64,000 nucleotides of DNA from positions 1-64,000 of the forward strand of contig NZ_JBPOFB010000011.1 in NCBI RefSeq assembly GCF_051251565.1, in the 5' to 3' direction. The notes beneath the pieces are model-generated. The model was not told the origin of the DNA. It made no database searches and worked only from the letters and a program-made list of their open reading frames with translations. The translations under genes were made by a program, and so were the position numbers. Below are positions 52,768 through 62,760 of this stretch, in pieces. The stretch is from Marivita sp051251565 (lineage in GTDB: Bacteria > Pseudomonadota > Alphaproteobacteria > Rhodobacterales > Rhodobacteraceae). Position 1 is the first letter of the stretch, and each line of letters opens with the position of its first letter.

Positions 52768-52851
52768 ATGCGCGGTGACCGATCCGCCCTGACTTTGGTG
52801 TTGCGCACGATCGGGGCGCGACGGGGACGCGCGGCCCGAGGGCGGCCCTAG
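52768..52851 (+). CDS. Candidate 27-residue basic peptide upstream of mttB
   Basis: ATG 52768 is preceded by GGAG with seven-base spacing, an ideal ribosome site. It reads MRGDRSALTLVLRTIG... with a second half of Arg/Ala/Gly and stops at TAG 52849. Seven Arg in 27 residues gives a strongly basic peptide. It lies 50 bases before the mttB start. It could be an upstream leader ORF or a small protein; no family recognised. Confidence 0.4.
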   Translation: MRGDRSALTLVLRTIGARRGRAARGRP

Positions 52852-52901
52852 GGGCGGACCACCCAGCCGTATTGTCCCTTCCTTTTCAAACGAGTGCTCA
52901 C

Positions 52902-54437
52902 ATGACTGATCTGTCCCCCCGTCGCGCCGGAGGCCGTGCCGCCAGACGCGAAGCGCGTTCCAACCCTTTGGCCGAAAACCTGCGCCCTATCCGTCCCGGC
53001 ATGTCCGGCGGTCGCTATGCGCCGCTGGCCGCACATGATCTTGACCGTATCCACAACGCAGCCCTGACCGCGCTTGAGGAAATCGGCCTGTCCGAGGCCC
53101 CCCCGTCCGGCGTCAAAATCATGACCGACGCAGGTGCGATCCTGGGCGATGACGGGCGCATCCGTTTCCCACGCGCCTTGGTCGAAGACATGCTGGCCAT
53201 CGCCAATCGGGGTGTCACGCTGTGCGGGCGCGATCCGCTTTATGACCTCGATCTGTCGGGCACCCGTGTGCATTACGGCACGGCGGGTGCTGCGGTGCAT
53301 ATGGTGGATGTTGAGACCGGCAATTACCGCGAAAGCACGGTGCAGGATCTGCACGACGCCGCGCGCATTGCGGACCAGTTGGACAATATCCACTTTGTGC
53401 AGCGCCCGATGGTGGCGCGCGATATTCCCGACAACCTCGAAATGGATCTCAACACCATCTACGCCTGTTGTTCGGGCACGTTCAAACATGTGGGCGTGTC
53501 GTTTACGGAACCGTCTTTCGTGCCACATGCGTTTGAGTTGCTGCACATGATTGCGGGCGGCGAAGACGCATGGCGCGCGCGGCCCTTTGTGTCGAACTCG
53601 AACTGCTTTGTTGTGCCACCGATGAAATTTGCCACCGAGTCCTGTCAGGTGATGGAGGCTTGTATTCGCGGCGGCATGCCAATCCTGCTGCTCAGCGCCG
53701 GTCAGGCCGGGGCAACCGCCCCCGCCTCTATCGTTGGCGCGATTGTTCAGGCCGTGGCCGAATGTCTTGCGGGTGTTGTCTATGTAAACGCAATGGCACC
53801 GGGACATCCGGTGATCTTTGGCACCTGGCCCTTTGTGTCGGACCTGCGCACAGGCGCGATGTCGGGCGGATCGGGTGAACAGGCGCTTTTGACGGCGGGC
53901 TGCGCACAGATGCACCAGTATTACGGCCTCTGTGGTGGGGCTGCGGCGGGCATCGCGGATGCCAAGCTGCCGGATATGCAGGCCGGGTGGGAACAGATGT
54001 GTTCCAACGTCATGGCGGGGCTGTCGGGTCTCAACATGGTCTACGAGGCTGCCGGCATGCACGCCTCTTTGCTGGGGTTCTGCCACGAGAGCCTGATCCT
54101 GGGTGACGATCTGATCGGTCAGGCGCTGCGCTGCGTTCGGGGCATCGACGTGACCGAAGACGACCTGAGCATCGAAGTGATGCGCGCCACCTGCATTGGT
54201 GGACCGGGGCATTATCTGGGCAGCGACGACACGCTGAACCGGATGCAGCGTGACTATGTCTACCCGGTTTTGGGTAACCGCGCATCGCCCAAGGAATGGG
54301 TCGAACAGGGCCAGCCCATTCTGGTGAACAAAGCGACCGAGCGCAAAGAGATGCTGCTGTCAAAACCGTCGCGCGCCCGTCTCGCACCCGATGTGGACCA
54401 CGCCATCCGCGCGCGGTTCAACATTCACCTGACCTGA
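52902..54437 (+). CDS. MttB-family (trimethylamine methyltransferase-like) protein without pyrrolysine
   Basis: A 511-residue corrinoid-methyltransferase-type TIM barrel of the MttB superfamily. Stretches such as RIHNAALTALEEIGLSEAP, GVTLCGRDP, HYGTAGAAVHMVD, LSAGQAGATAPAS and GGSGEQALL are family features. No in-frame TAG is present, so it belongs to the non-pyrrolysine group, whose members demethylate glycine betaine, proline betaine, carnitine or similar. No corrinoid protein or methyl-acceptor gene is adjacent. I start at ATG 52902; a TTG at 52872 is poorly supported. Confidence 0.88.
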   Translation: MTDLSPRRAGGRAARREARSNPLAENLRPIRPGMSGGRYAPLAAHDLDRIHNAALTALEEIGLSEAPPSGVKIMTDAGAILGDDGRIRFPRALVEDMLAIANRGVTLCGRDPLYDLDLSGTRVHYGTAGAAVHMVDVETGNYRESTVQDLHDAARIADQLDNIHFVQRPMVARDIPDNLEMDLNTIYACCSGTFKHVGVSFTEPSFVPHAFELLHMIAGGEDAWRARPFVSNSNCFVVPPMKFATESCQVMEACIRGGMPILLLSAGQAGATAPASIVGAIVQAVAECLAGVVYVNAMAPGHPVIFGTWPFVSDLRTGAMSGGSGEQALLTAGCAQMHQYYGLCGGAAAGIADAKLPDMQAGWEQMCSNVMAGLSGLNMVYEAAGMHASLLGFCHESLILGDDLIGQALRCVRGIDVTEDDLSIEVMRATCIGGPGHYLGSDDTLNRMQRDYVYPVLGNRASPKEWVEQGQPILVNKATERKEMLLSKPSRARLAPDVDHAIRARFNIHLT

Positions 54438-54513
54438 GCATCACACGCAGTCGGGGGCTGGCCCCCCGCTGCGCTTTGCGCCACTCTGTCTGCTGTCAGT
54501 TCAGGAGGCTTGC

Positions 54514-54843
54514 ATGCCCTATATCATCCTCATGTTCGCCGTTCTGGCGGAAACCATCGGCACCACAGCCCTACAGGCAAGCCAACAGTTCAGCCGACCC
54601 CTGCCTTCGGTGATCGTGGTGGTGGCCTATAGCGCCGCGTTCTACCTGCTGGCCATCGCGCTCAAGACATTTCCCGTTGGGGTGGCCTATGCGATGTGGT
54701 CTGGCATGGGGATCGTGTTCATCTCGATCATCGGCTTTGCGGTCTTCGGCCAAAAGCTCGATCTTGCCGCCGTCATTGGGCTTGCTCTCATTCTGGCGGG
54801 CATTCTGGTGATCAATCTTCTGTCCAACACCGCCACACACTAG
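54514..54843 (+). CDS. Small multidrug resistance (SMR) efflux protein
   Basis: A 109-residue four-helix protein of the EmrE/SugE type. The key Glu is in helix 1 (MFAVLAETIGTTAL), the WSGMGI stretch in helix 3 matches the family (AYAMWSGMGIVFISIIG), and loop GQKLDLAAVIG follows. Works as an antiparallel dimer exporting cationic compounds or guanidinium. Ribosome site GGAGG. Confidence 0.92.
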   Translation: MPYIILMFAVLAETIGTTALQASQQFSRPLPSVIVVVAYSAAFYLLAIALKTFPVGVAYAMWSGMGIVFISIIGFAVFGQKLDLAAVIGLALILAGILVINLLSNTATH

Positions 54844-54859
54844 GCTGCAAAAACGCAAA

Positions 54860-54884
54860 CGCGCACCCGAGGGAGGGGTGCGCG
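54860..54884 (-). terminator. Terminator of the outer-membrane barrel gene
   Basis: CGCGCACCC (54860-54868) and GGGTGCGCG (54876-54884) form a nine-pair stem. Leftward it is followed by TTTGCGTTTTTG, so it fits the minus-strand gene ending at 54908. Confidence 0.7.
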
Positions 54885-54907
54885 CCTGAGTGCCTTTCGT
54901 CACACGG

Positions 54908-55492
54908 TCAGAACCGGAAACTGCCCCGGATCGACACGGTGTCGGCGTTCACATCAATGCCAGTGTCGTCGAAATCGTCAAATCGGTGGGCAAGGTATTC
55001 GCCGCCGACGGTGAACTGATCCGTCACCTTGTATTCCACGCCCAAACCGCCAACGAGGCCGGTATCATCACCGATATTGGTGTTCAGTTGCGCGGCCCCT
55101 GCGGTGGCATAGACAAGAGTGCGGCCCAGATCATACCCGCCCCGCAGTTTCGCGCGCAGAATGTCGTCCACTTCGATGCCGCCAAGATCGATGTCTTCGC
55201 CAGTCTGATAGTCAAGTTCGCCACCCACAACGAATTGGCCAAAATCGTAATCATAGCCGCCGAAGATGCCGTAGATGCCTTCGCTGTCATCCAACCCGCC
55301 ATCGGCGTCTGCCGACAGGTTGCCAAAGCTCAGACCGCCGTAAGGCCCGGTCCAGTCGCCACCCGTTGGTGTGGGGGCCACCGCCACGGGTTCAATCATC
55401 ATCGGCTCGGCCGGTGCGGGATCAGCGCTGCCTGCGTAGGATGCAGATGCGGCGAGTGCCAGAACGGCGGTGCTCAATAATATGCGTTTCAT
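54908..55492 (-). CDS. Outer-membrane beta-barrel protein (Omp25/porin-like)
   Basis: A 194-residue eight-strand barrel of the OmpA-like/Omp25 type. Signal peptide MKRILLSTAVLALAASASYA. A Pro-rich linker (about 22-43) precedes the strand-rich part (WTGPYGGLSFGNL, YDYDFGQFVVGGELDYQ, GGLGVEYKVTDQFTVGGEY). The C terminus ends in Phe (IRGSFRF), the barrel-assembly signature. Function not known beyond membrane integrity or adhesion-like roles of the family. Confidence 0.9.
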   Translation of the reverse strand: MKRILLSTAVLALAASASYAGSADPAPAEPMMIEPVAVAPTPTGGDWTGPYGGLSFGNLSADADGGLDDSEGIYGIFGGYDYDFGQFVVGGELDYQTGEDIDLGGIEVDDILRAKLRGGYDLGRTLVYATAGAAQLNTNIGDDTGLVGGLGVEYKVTDQFTVGGEYLAHRFDDFDDTGIDVNADTVSIRGSFRF

Positions 55493-55812
55493 GAGATGTC
55501 CTTTCTCTCGTTACTGTCGCGTGCTGCGGCGGCAAAGCACGGCTGTGCCCTTCGCCTCATTGCATCAACTTCGGAGGTCTTGGACTGGTTTCAATGAACG
55601 CGCTCTAACTTAAAGCAGTTGCCCCCGTTTCGAGCCATTCGCCGCCGAAACCCGCCCCCGCATCAGTGCTTTGTTGCCGGTGTCCTGTCACTCTGTCGTG
55701 AGGTCGCTGTGACCCTGCTGCGGCGGTGCTGAAGCCGTGTGCCTTTTTTGCTGGTGTTCTCGGACCGGGCCTTGTAACCCCCGGCCAACTCATCCCTGCA
55801 CGAGATAAAGAC
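55493..55812. other. Intergenic region before typA
   Basis: A 320-base region between the divergent barrel gene and typA. It should carry both promoters. A T-run (CTTTTTTGC near 55743) follows a weak CGGC/GCCG stem, too poor to call a terminator. The reverse-strand open frame 55605-55838 has no family features, so I see no gene. Confidence 0.4.
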
Positions 55813-57633
55813 ATGGACCTTCGCAATATTGCGATCATCGCTCACGTTGACCACGGCAAGACCACGCTGGTTGACGAGCTTCTAAAACAATCCGGCGCGT
55901 TTCGTGCCAACCAAGCTGTGGCTGAACGTGCCATGGACAGCAATGACCTCGAACGTGAGCGCGGCATCACCATTCTGGCCAAGGCCACGTCTGTGGAATG
56001 GAAAGGCACGCGCATCAACATCGTCGACACACCCGGCCACGCCGATTTCGGTGGCGAGGTGGAGCGCATCTTGTCGATGGTGGACGGTGTTGTCCTGTTG
56101 GTGGACGCCGCAGAAGGCCCGATGCCCCAAACCAAGTTCGTGACCTCTAAGGCGCTTGCCCTTGGTTTGCGCCCCATTGTGGTGCTGAATAAGGTCGACA
56201 AGCCCGACGCTGAACCCGACCGCGCACTGGACGAATGTTTCGACCTGTTTGCCAACCTTGACGCCAATGAAGATCAGCTAGATTTTCCGCATCTTTATGC
56301 GTCGGGCCGCTCTGGTTGGGCCGACACCACGCTTGAAGGGCCGCGCAAGACCCTCGATGCGCTGTTCAAGCTGGTCGTCGATCACGTCCCTGCCCCCAAG
56401 CAGATCAAGCATCAGGACGAAGATTTTCGCATGCTGGCCACTACGCTGGGCTCGGACCCGTTTGTGGGCCGCATCCTGACGGGCCGCGTGGAAACGGGTC
56501 GGCTCAAGGTGGGCGCCACTGTTCAGGCGCTCAGCCGCGTGGGTCAGAAGATCGAACAGTTCCGCGTCACCAAGATCCAGGCGTTCCGGGGACTTGGTCC
56601 GCAGGACATCGACGAAGCGCTTGCTGGTGACATTGTCAGCATCGCAGGCATGTCAAAGGCGACAGTGGCAGACACGATCTGTGCGTTGGCCGTTGACGAA
56701 CCTCTCGAAGCACAGCCTATCGATCCGCCCACCATCACCGTTACCTTTGGCATCAATGACAGCCCGCTGGCGGGCCGTGACGGCAAGAAAGTGCAATCGC
56801 GCGTCATCCGTGACCGTCTGATGAAAGAAGCGGAATCCAACGTTGCGATCAAGATCAAGGACACGCCTGGTGGCGAAGCCTTTGAAGTGTCGGGACGTGG
56901 CGAACTCCAGATGGGTGTTCTGATTGAAAACATGCGCCGCGAAGGGTTCGAACTGTCTATCTCGCGCCCGCAGGTGATCATGAAAGAGGGCGACGACGGC
57001 AAGATGCTTGAGCCGGTCGAAGAAGCCACGATTGACGTGGATGACGAATATTCCGGCGCCGTGATCGAAAAACTGACCGGCGCGCGCAAAGGCGAACTGG
57101 TCGAAATGCGCCCTGCGGGTGTGGGCAAAACCCGCATCATCGCGCATGTTCCGTCACGCGGCCTGATCGGATACCACGGCGAATTCCTGACCGACACGCG
57201 CGGCACAGGCGTTCTGAACCGCGTGTTCCACGGCTGGACACCGCACAAAGGGTCAATGCCGGGCCGTCGTGCTGGCGTTCTGATCTCGATGGAAAACGGC
57301 ACGTCCGTCGCCTACGCATTGTGGAACCTCGAAGACCGGGGCCGCATGATGATCGGCGCACAAGAGGCGATCTATACCGGCATGATCATCGGCGAACACA
57401 GCCGTGAAAACGATCTTGAGGTAAACCCGCTCAAGGGCAAAAAGCTGACCAACGTGCGCGCGTCGGGCACCGATGATGCGGTCCGTCTGACCACGCCGAT
57501 CACATTGTCGCTGGAAGAGGCGATTGCCTATATCAATGATGATGAACTGGTCGAAGTGACGCCCAATGCCATCCGTCTGCGCAAGCGTTATCTTGATCCG
57601 CATGAACGCAAACGGATGTCAAAAGGCAACTAA
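55813..57633 (+). CDS. typA: Translational GTPase TypA/BipA
   Basis: A 606-residue ribosome-binding GTPase. G motifs are AHVDHGKTTL (G1), RGITI (G2), DTPGHADF (G3), NKVDKPDA (G4) and the SGRSG-type G5. Domains II, V (EF-G-like) and the unique C-terminal domain follow to about residue 600 (SMENGTSVAYALWNLEDRG). It acts in ribosome assembly and stress or cold growth. Start at ATG 55813; the open frame upstream is unconserved. Confidence 0.96.
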   Translation: MDLRNIAIIAHVDHGKTTLVDELLKQSGAFRANQAVAERAMDSNDLERERGITILAKATSVEWKGTRINIVDTPGHADFGGEVERILSMVDGVVLLVDAAEGPMPQTKFVTSKALALGLRPIVVLNKVDKPDAEPDRALDECFDLFANLDANEDQLDFPHLYASGRSGWADTTLEGPRKTLDALFKLVVDHVPAPKQIKHQDEDFRMLATTLGSDPFVGRILTGRVETGRLKVGATVQALSRVGQKIEQFRVTKIQAFRGLGPQDIDEALAGDIVSIAGMSKATVADTICALAVDEPLEAQPIDPPTITVTFGINDSPLAGRDGKKVQSRVIRDRLMKEAESNVAIKIKDTPGGEAFEVSGRGELQMGVLIENMRREGFELSISRPQVIMKEGDDGKMLEPVEEATIDVDDEYSGAVIEKLTGARKGELVEMRPAGVGKTRIIAHVPSRGLIGYHGEFLTDTRGTGVLNRVFHGWTPHKGSMPGRRAGVLISMENGTSVAYALWNLEDRGRMMIGAQEAIYTGMIIGEHSRENDLEVNPLKGKKLTNVRASGTDDAVRLTTPITLSLEEAIAYINDDELVEVTPNAIRLRKRYLDPHERKRMSKGN

Positions 57634-57655
57634 GCCCTTGCGATCGATGCAATAG

Positions 57656-57690
57656 AAAACGGCGCGGACCCTAGGGTCCGCGCCGTTTTT
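57656..57690. terminator. Strong bidirectional terminator (typA / DUF1330 gene)
   Basis: A perfect palindrome (57656-57672 with 57673-57689) containing AAAACGGCGCGGACCC and its complement gives a long stem with A-run and T-run flanks on both strands. It separates convergent typA and the DUF1330-alaS unit. Confidence 0.95.
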
Positions 57691-57726
57691 GTTTGGTTTT
57701 ACGAAGTCATCGAACCTTTGGTCCGC

Positions 57727-58014
57727 TTATTCATTCGTCTCTACGATTAGCAATTCGCGCTCTGATGCGCCCCGCGCATGATCCAGCGCGCGCTGATATT
57801 CGGGGCTGTTGTAACAGGCCTCCGCATCCTCAACGGATGGGAACCGTGCCACCACATTGCGCGCGCGTTCCTGCCCCTCAAGCTGCACAAAGCGCCCACC
57901 ACGCGCGATGAACTTACCACCATGTTGCGCAATGGCCGGACCGGCCAATTCAGCATATTTTGCATAAGCGTCAGGGTCGGTCACCGTGACATGAGCAATC
58001 CAGAGTGCAGGCAT
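57727..58014 (-). CDS. DUF1330 family protein
   Basis: A 95-residue ferredoxin-like-fold protein of the dimeric alpha/beta-barrel superfamily. LWIAHVTVTDPDAYAKYAELAGPAI and FPSVEDAEACYNSPEYQRAL are family signatures. Such proteins may degrade or bind small aromatics, but the role is not known. It starts three bases after the alaS stop, so it is the second gene of that unit. Confidence 0.9.
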   Translation of the reverse strand: MPALWIAHVTVTDPDAYAKYAELAGPAIAQHGGKFIARGGRFVQLEGQERARNVVARFPSVEDAEACYNSPEYQRALDHARGASERELLIVETNE

Positions 58015-58017
58015 GGT

Positions 58018-60693
58018 CTATCCTCCCAATACGGCCTCGGCGGCCTTGATCGCGGCTTCGGCATTGTCGACCGACGCACCGCCGCCTTGCGCCATGTCCG
58101 GGCGACCACCGCCGCCCTTGCCGCCCAATTCTGGCACAGCCGCTTTGACCAGATCAACTGCCGAAACGGTTCCCGCAAGGTCCGAGGTGACCCCCGCCGC
58201 CACAGCCGCCTTGCCGCCAGTATCCGCGATCAGCAGAACCGCACCCGATCCGATACGCTGCTTGTGTTCGTCGATCAGGGGCGGCAGGTCTTTGCCCGAC
58301 ACGCCGGTCAGCACTTGGGCCACGAATTTCACGCCATTGATTTCGCGTATTTCGGCAACGCCACCTTGTCCGGCACCACCGGCCATCGCCAATTCGCGGC
58401 GCAATTGCGCCACTTCGTTGGACAGCGTTTTGCGTTCATCCAGCAGCGCCCGCACCCGTGTTGGCACATCCGTCGCTTGCGCCTTTAGCTCAAGTGCAAC
58501 CTCGGCCAAACGGTGATCCTGCGCAGACAGGTAGGCAAACGCCTCGGCACCGGTCAGCGCTTCTATGCGACGTACGCCCGCGCTTGATGCGCTGTCACCC
58601 AGCGTCACGAACACCCCGATATCGCCTGTGCGCCGCACATGGGTGCCGCCACAAAGCTCAAGCGAATAGGTATTGCCCGCATTGCCCTTGCCCGATCCTG
58701 CCTGTTCGCCCATCGACACAACACGCACTTCATCGCCATATTTTTCGCCGAACAGCGCCTGCGCCCCGATGGCGCGGGCATCGTCGGGTGTCATGATCCG
58801 CGTCTCGACGAGTGTGTTCTGGCGGATATAGCCGTTCACCTCAGCCTCAACCTGCTTCAGCTCATCCAGCGTCAACGCCTTGCCATGGCTGAAATCGAAG
58901 CGAAGACGATCCGGCGCATTGAGCGATCCGCGCTGTGCAACGTGATCGCCAAGCGCCCGGCGCAATGCCTCGTGAAGAAGGTGCGTCGCGGAATGGTGCG
59001 CGCGGATACCGCTGCGGCGGGCATGGTCCACCTCAAGCTGGACTGCCTCGCCGGTTTTGAACGTGCCGCTTTTGACCGTGACATGATGTGCAAACACCTT
59101 GCCGCCGCCCATACGATGGGTGTCGCTGACCTCGGCCTGATGATCTTCGTTCTCCAACCGGCGCAACCACCCCGTATCGCCAACCTGTCCACCGGATTCG
59201 CCATAGAATGGCGTCTGGTTCAGGACGATCCAACCGCTTTCGCCCTCGGCCAACGCGGGAACGGCCACGCCGTCTTTGACCAAGGCAACCATCTGGCCTT
59301 CGGCAGCTTCGGTGTCATAGCCGAGGAAATCCGTGGCTCCGTGCGTTTCCGCCAGATCGAACCAGATCGCTGCATCCGCCGCCTCGCCGGTGCCAGACCA
59401 CGCCGCGCGTGCCTTGGCCTTTTGCTCGGCCATGGCCGCATCAAACCCGTCCGTGTCCACCGTCCGACCCTTTTCGCGCAATGCGTCCTGGGTCAGGTCA
59501 AGCGGGAATCCAAAGGTATCGTAAAGCTTGAACGCGGCCGCGCCCGGCAAGGGTGCATCATCGGCCAGCCCTATCAGCTCATCATCCAGCAGCTTCAAAC
59601 CCCGGTCCAAAGTCTGTTTGAACCGCGTTTCCTCAAGGCGGAGGGTTTCTTCGATCAACGCCTGCGCGCGCGACAATTCGGGATAGGCCGCCCCCATCTG
59701 CCGCACCAACGCAGGCACCAAGCGGTGCATCACCGGATCCTGCGAGCCCAGCAAATGCGCATGCCGCATCGCGCGGCGCATAATCCGTCTCAGCACGTAC
59801 CCCCGCCCATCATTCGACGGCATCACCCCATCCGCAATCAGAAACGAGGTGGACCGCAAATGGTCCGCGATCACGCGGTGATGGGTCTTGCCCGGCCCGT
59901 CCGGGTCCACCGAGGTCACATCCGCCGACGCCTCGATCAAAGCGCGCATCGTGTCGGTGTTGTAATTGTCGTGGCTGCCTTGCAACAACGCACCGATCCG
60001 TTCCAGCCCCATGCCGGTATCGATCGATTGCATGTCGAGCGCCTTCATCGTGCCGTCTTCGAACTGCTCGTTCTGCATGAAAACGATGTTCCAGATCTCG
60101 ATAAACCTGTCGCCATCTTCGTCGGGGCTGCCCGGAGGGCCACCCCAGATGTGATCACCATGATCATAGAAAATCTCGGTGCACGGTCCACATGGCCCGG
60201 TCGGGCCCATTTGCCAAAAATTGTCCGATGTGGCGATGCGGATGATCCGGCTTTCCGGAACACCGACCTTTTTCCAAATCTCGAACGCTTCGTCGTCGGT
60301 ATGGTAAATTGTTACGTAAAGCCGGTCTGCAGGAATGCCGAACTGCTTGGTGATCAATTCCCACGCAAACGGGATCGCCTCTTCTTTGAAATAATCGCCA
60401 AAGCTGAAATTGCCCAGCATTTCAAAGAACGTATGATGCCGTGCCGTGTAGCCCACATTGTCCAGGTCGTTGTGTTTACCGCCCGCGCGCACACATTTCT
60501 GCGCCGTGGTTGCGCGTTGGTAATCACGGTGTTCGACCCCGGTGAACAGGTTCTTGAACTGCACCATCCCCGAATTGGCAAACATCAGCGTCGGGTCATT
60601 GCGCGGCACAAGCGGGCTGGACGCCACAACCTCGTGGCCCTGTTTTTCAAAATAGCTCAGAAAGGTGGAGCGAATATCGTTCAGCGTGGGCAT
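58018..60693 (-). CDS. alaS: Alanyl-tRNA synthetase
   Basis: An 891-residue class II synthetase. The catalytic part begins IRSTFLSYFEKQGH and includes the motif NVGYTARHHTFFEMLGNFSFGDY. The editing domain has HSATHLLHEAL and the zinc motif LCGGTHVRRTG, so editing is intact. A C-terminal C-Ala domain with coiled coil ends in GGKGGGGRPDMAQGG. It uses a TAG stop. I start at ATG 60693; the longer frame adds unconserved residues. Confidence 0.97.
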   Translation of the reverse strand: MPTLNDIRSTFLSYFEKQGHEVVASSPLVPRNDPTLMFANSGMVQFKNLFTGVEHRDYQRATTAQKCVRAGGKHNDLDNVGYTARHHTFFEMLGNFSFGDYFKEEAIPFAWELITKQFGIPADRLYVTIYHTDDEAFEIWKKVGVPESRIIRIATSDNFWQMGPTGPCGPCTEIFYDHGDHIWGGPPGSPDEDGDRFIEIWNIVFMQNEQFEDGTMKALDMQSIDTGMGLERIGALLQGSHDNYNTDTMRALIEASADVTSVDPDGPGKTHHRVIADHLRSTSFLIADGVMPSNDGRGYVLRRIMRRAMRHAHLLGSQDPVMHRLVPALVRQMGAAYPELSRAQALIEETLRLEETRFKQTLDRGLKLLDDELIGLADDAPLPGAAAFKLYDTFGFPLDLTQDALREKGRTVDTDGFDAAMAEQKAKARAAWSGTGEAADAAIWFDLAETHGATDFLGYDTEAAEGQMVALVKDGVAVPALAEGESGWIVLNQTPFYGESGGQVGDTGWLRRLENEDHQAEVSDTHRMGGGKVFAHHVTVKSGTFKTGEAVQLEVDHARRSGIRAHHSATHLLHEALRRALGDHVAQRGSLNAPDRLRFDFSHGKALTLDELKQVEAEVNGYIRQNTLVETRIMTPDDARAIGAQALFGEKYGDEVRVVSMGEQAGSGKGNAGNTYSLELCGGTHVRRTGDIGVFVTLGDSASSAGVRRIEALTGAEAFAYLSAQDHRLAEVALELKAQATDVPTRVRALLDERKTLSNEVAQLRRELAMAGGAGQGGVAEIREINGVKFVAQVLTGVSGKDLPPLIDEHKQRIGSGAVLLIADTGGKAAVAAGVTSDLAGTVSAVDLVKAAVPELGGKGGGGRPDMAQGGGASVDNAEAAIKAAEAVLGG

Positions 60694-60799
60694 GTGTGAC
60701 CTGACCTGCAAGGTATTGGAGGGCGGAAAATTCCGGTTCGGCCTGAAATAGCCCTTGCCAGAGGGGCTGTCCACAGCAGAGGGCCTGCTGAAATGCAAA

Positions 60800-60823
60800 C
60801 AGGGTGACGCATTGGTCACCCTG
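60800..60823 (-). terminator. Hairpin downstream of recA
   Basis: CAGGGTGAC (60800-60808) and GTCACCCTG (60815-60823) form a nine-pair stem with a six-base loop. Leftward it is followed by TTTGCATTT, a modest T-rich tail. It probably ends the recA transcript before alaS. Confidence 0.6.
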
Positions 60824-60887
60824 ATCCACGTATTCTCGGATCTTTATGTCGATCCGGAGCGTTTTTGCAGCCGCCGTCTGCGTGCTG

Positions 60888-61967
<1,080 letters not shown>

Positions 61968-62019
61968 TGCTTTCGATCCTTATTCCACACCCTGCGAGGG
62001 GCGGCAATTGCTGCTTTTT

Positions 62020-62034
62020 GTTCGCCTCTTGTTC
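62020..62034 (-). promoter_or_regulatory. SOS (LexA) box of recA
   Basis: GTTC (62020-62023), seven bases, GTTC (62031-62034) exactly matches the alphaproteobacterial LexA site GTTC-N7-GTTC. It lies 53-67 bases before the recA start and also between recA and the divergent sulfotransferase-like gene. Confidence 0.88.
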
Positions 62035-62148
62035 TTTTTCGTTATGAGACCAAAGCGCGAACATTTCAACTTTTATTTTCAAGCCCACTGTTGCGCGCTT
62101 TGGTTAAGGAGTGGTTTATGACAACGCGAAATAATGCGGAGTGTTGGT

Positions 62149-62754
62149 ATGTTGGTTTTTTGGAACGAACGGATTGTTCTTTTGTCGGTCCCTAAAACCG
62201 GCACGCATGCCTATGCGCAGGCGCTTGGCCCGCGGGCGTCAATGGTTGTGACCGATCCGCCTGACCTCAAGCATGCGCCGGTGTATCGGTATAACCGGTT
62301 CTTTCGACCGATGTTTGAAAAAATGGGTGCGGCAGATCTGGAACTGGTGGCGGTGATCCGCGAGCCATTAAGCTGGTTGGGAAGTTGGTATCGGTACCGT
62401 CAGCGTCCGGCGCTTGATGGGCGGCCCACCTCGACCAAGGGTCTGACGTTTGATACTTTTTTGCAGGCCAGTTGCGAGTCTGATCCTCCGGCCTTTGCAC
62501 GGGTTGGATCACAGGCAAAGTTCGTTGAGGCCCGTCCAAATGGCACCGCCGTAACCCATTTCTTTCGTTATGAGGATCAGGCTGGTTTGCGTGCATTCCT
62601 CGAAACGAGGCTTGGGGATCTGCCAGAGATTCCAACTCTGAACGTGTCTCCTGCCCACAACTTATCGATGTCGCCAGAGGTGGAAGGCGAGGTGCGCGCA
62701 GCGCGGGCTTCGGACTTTGTGCTTTGGGACTCGATTCCGGTGCGTGGCGCGTGA
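62149..62754 (+). CDS. Sulfotransferase-like P-loop protein
   Basis: A 201-residue protein with the 5-PAPS phosphosulfate-binding type loop SVPKTGTHAYAQAL at about 11-24 and the 3-phosphate region VAVIREPLSWLGSWYRYRQR (R-x-P near residue 72), both as in the sulfotransferase fold. Such short proteins are common in Rhodobacterales, and are at times named gamma-glutamyl kinase by error. The acceptor is unknown. I start at ATG 62149, seven bases after GGAG; ATG 62134 is an alternative. Divergent from recA. Confidence 0.75.
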   Translation: MLVFWNERIVLLSVPKTGTHAYAQALGPRASMVVTDPPDLKHAPVYRYNRFFRPMFEKMGAADLELVAVIREPLSWLGSWYRYRQRPALDGRPTSTKGLTFDTFLQASCESDPPAFARVGSQAKFVEARPNGTAVTHFFRYEDQAGLRAFLETRLGDLPEIPTLNVSPAHNLSMSPEVEGEVRAARASDFVLWDSIPVRGA

Positions 62755-62760
62755 CATTGG

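Noticed and set aside
52848..54212. 454-codon minus-strand frame opposite mttB
   Set aside because: Shadow frame with a biased His/Arg/Gln composition.
55605..55838. Minus-strand frame before typA
   Set aside because: No ribosome site or family features; it overlaps the typA start and probable promoter.
58639..60699. Very long plus-strand open frame (686 codons) opposite alaS
   Set aside because: It is the reverse-strand shadow of alaS; the residue composition (many Arg, His, Gln, Ala) has no family features, and alaS is unmistakable.
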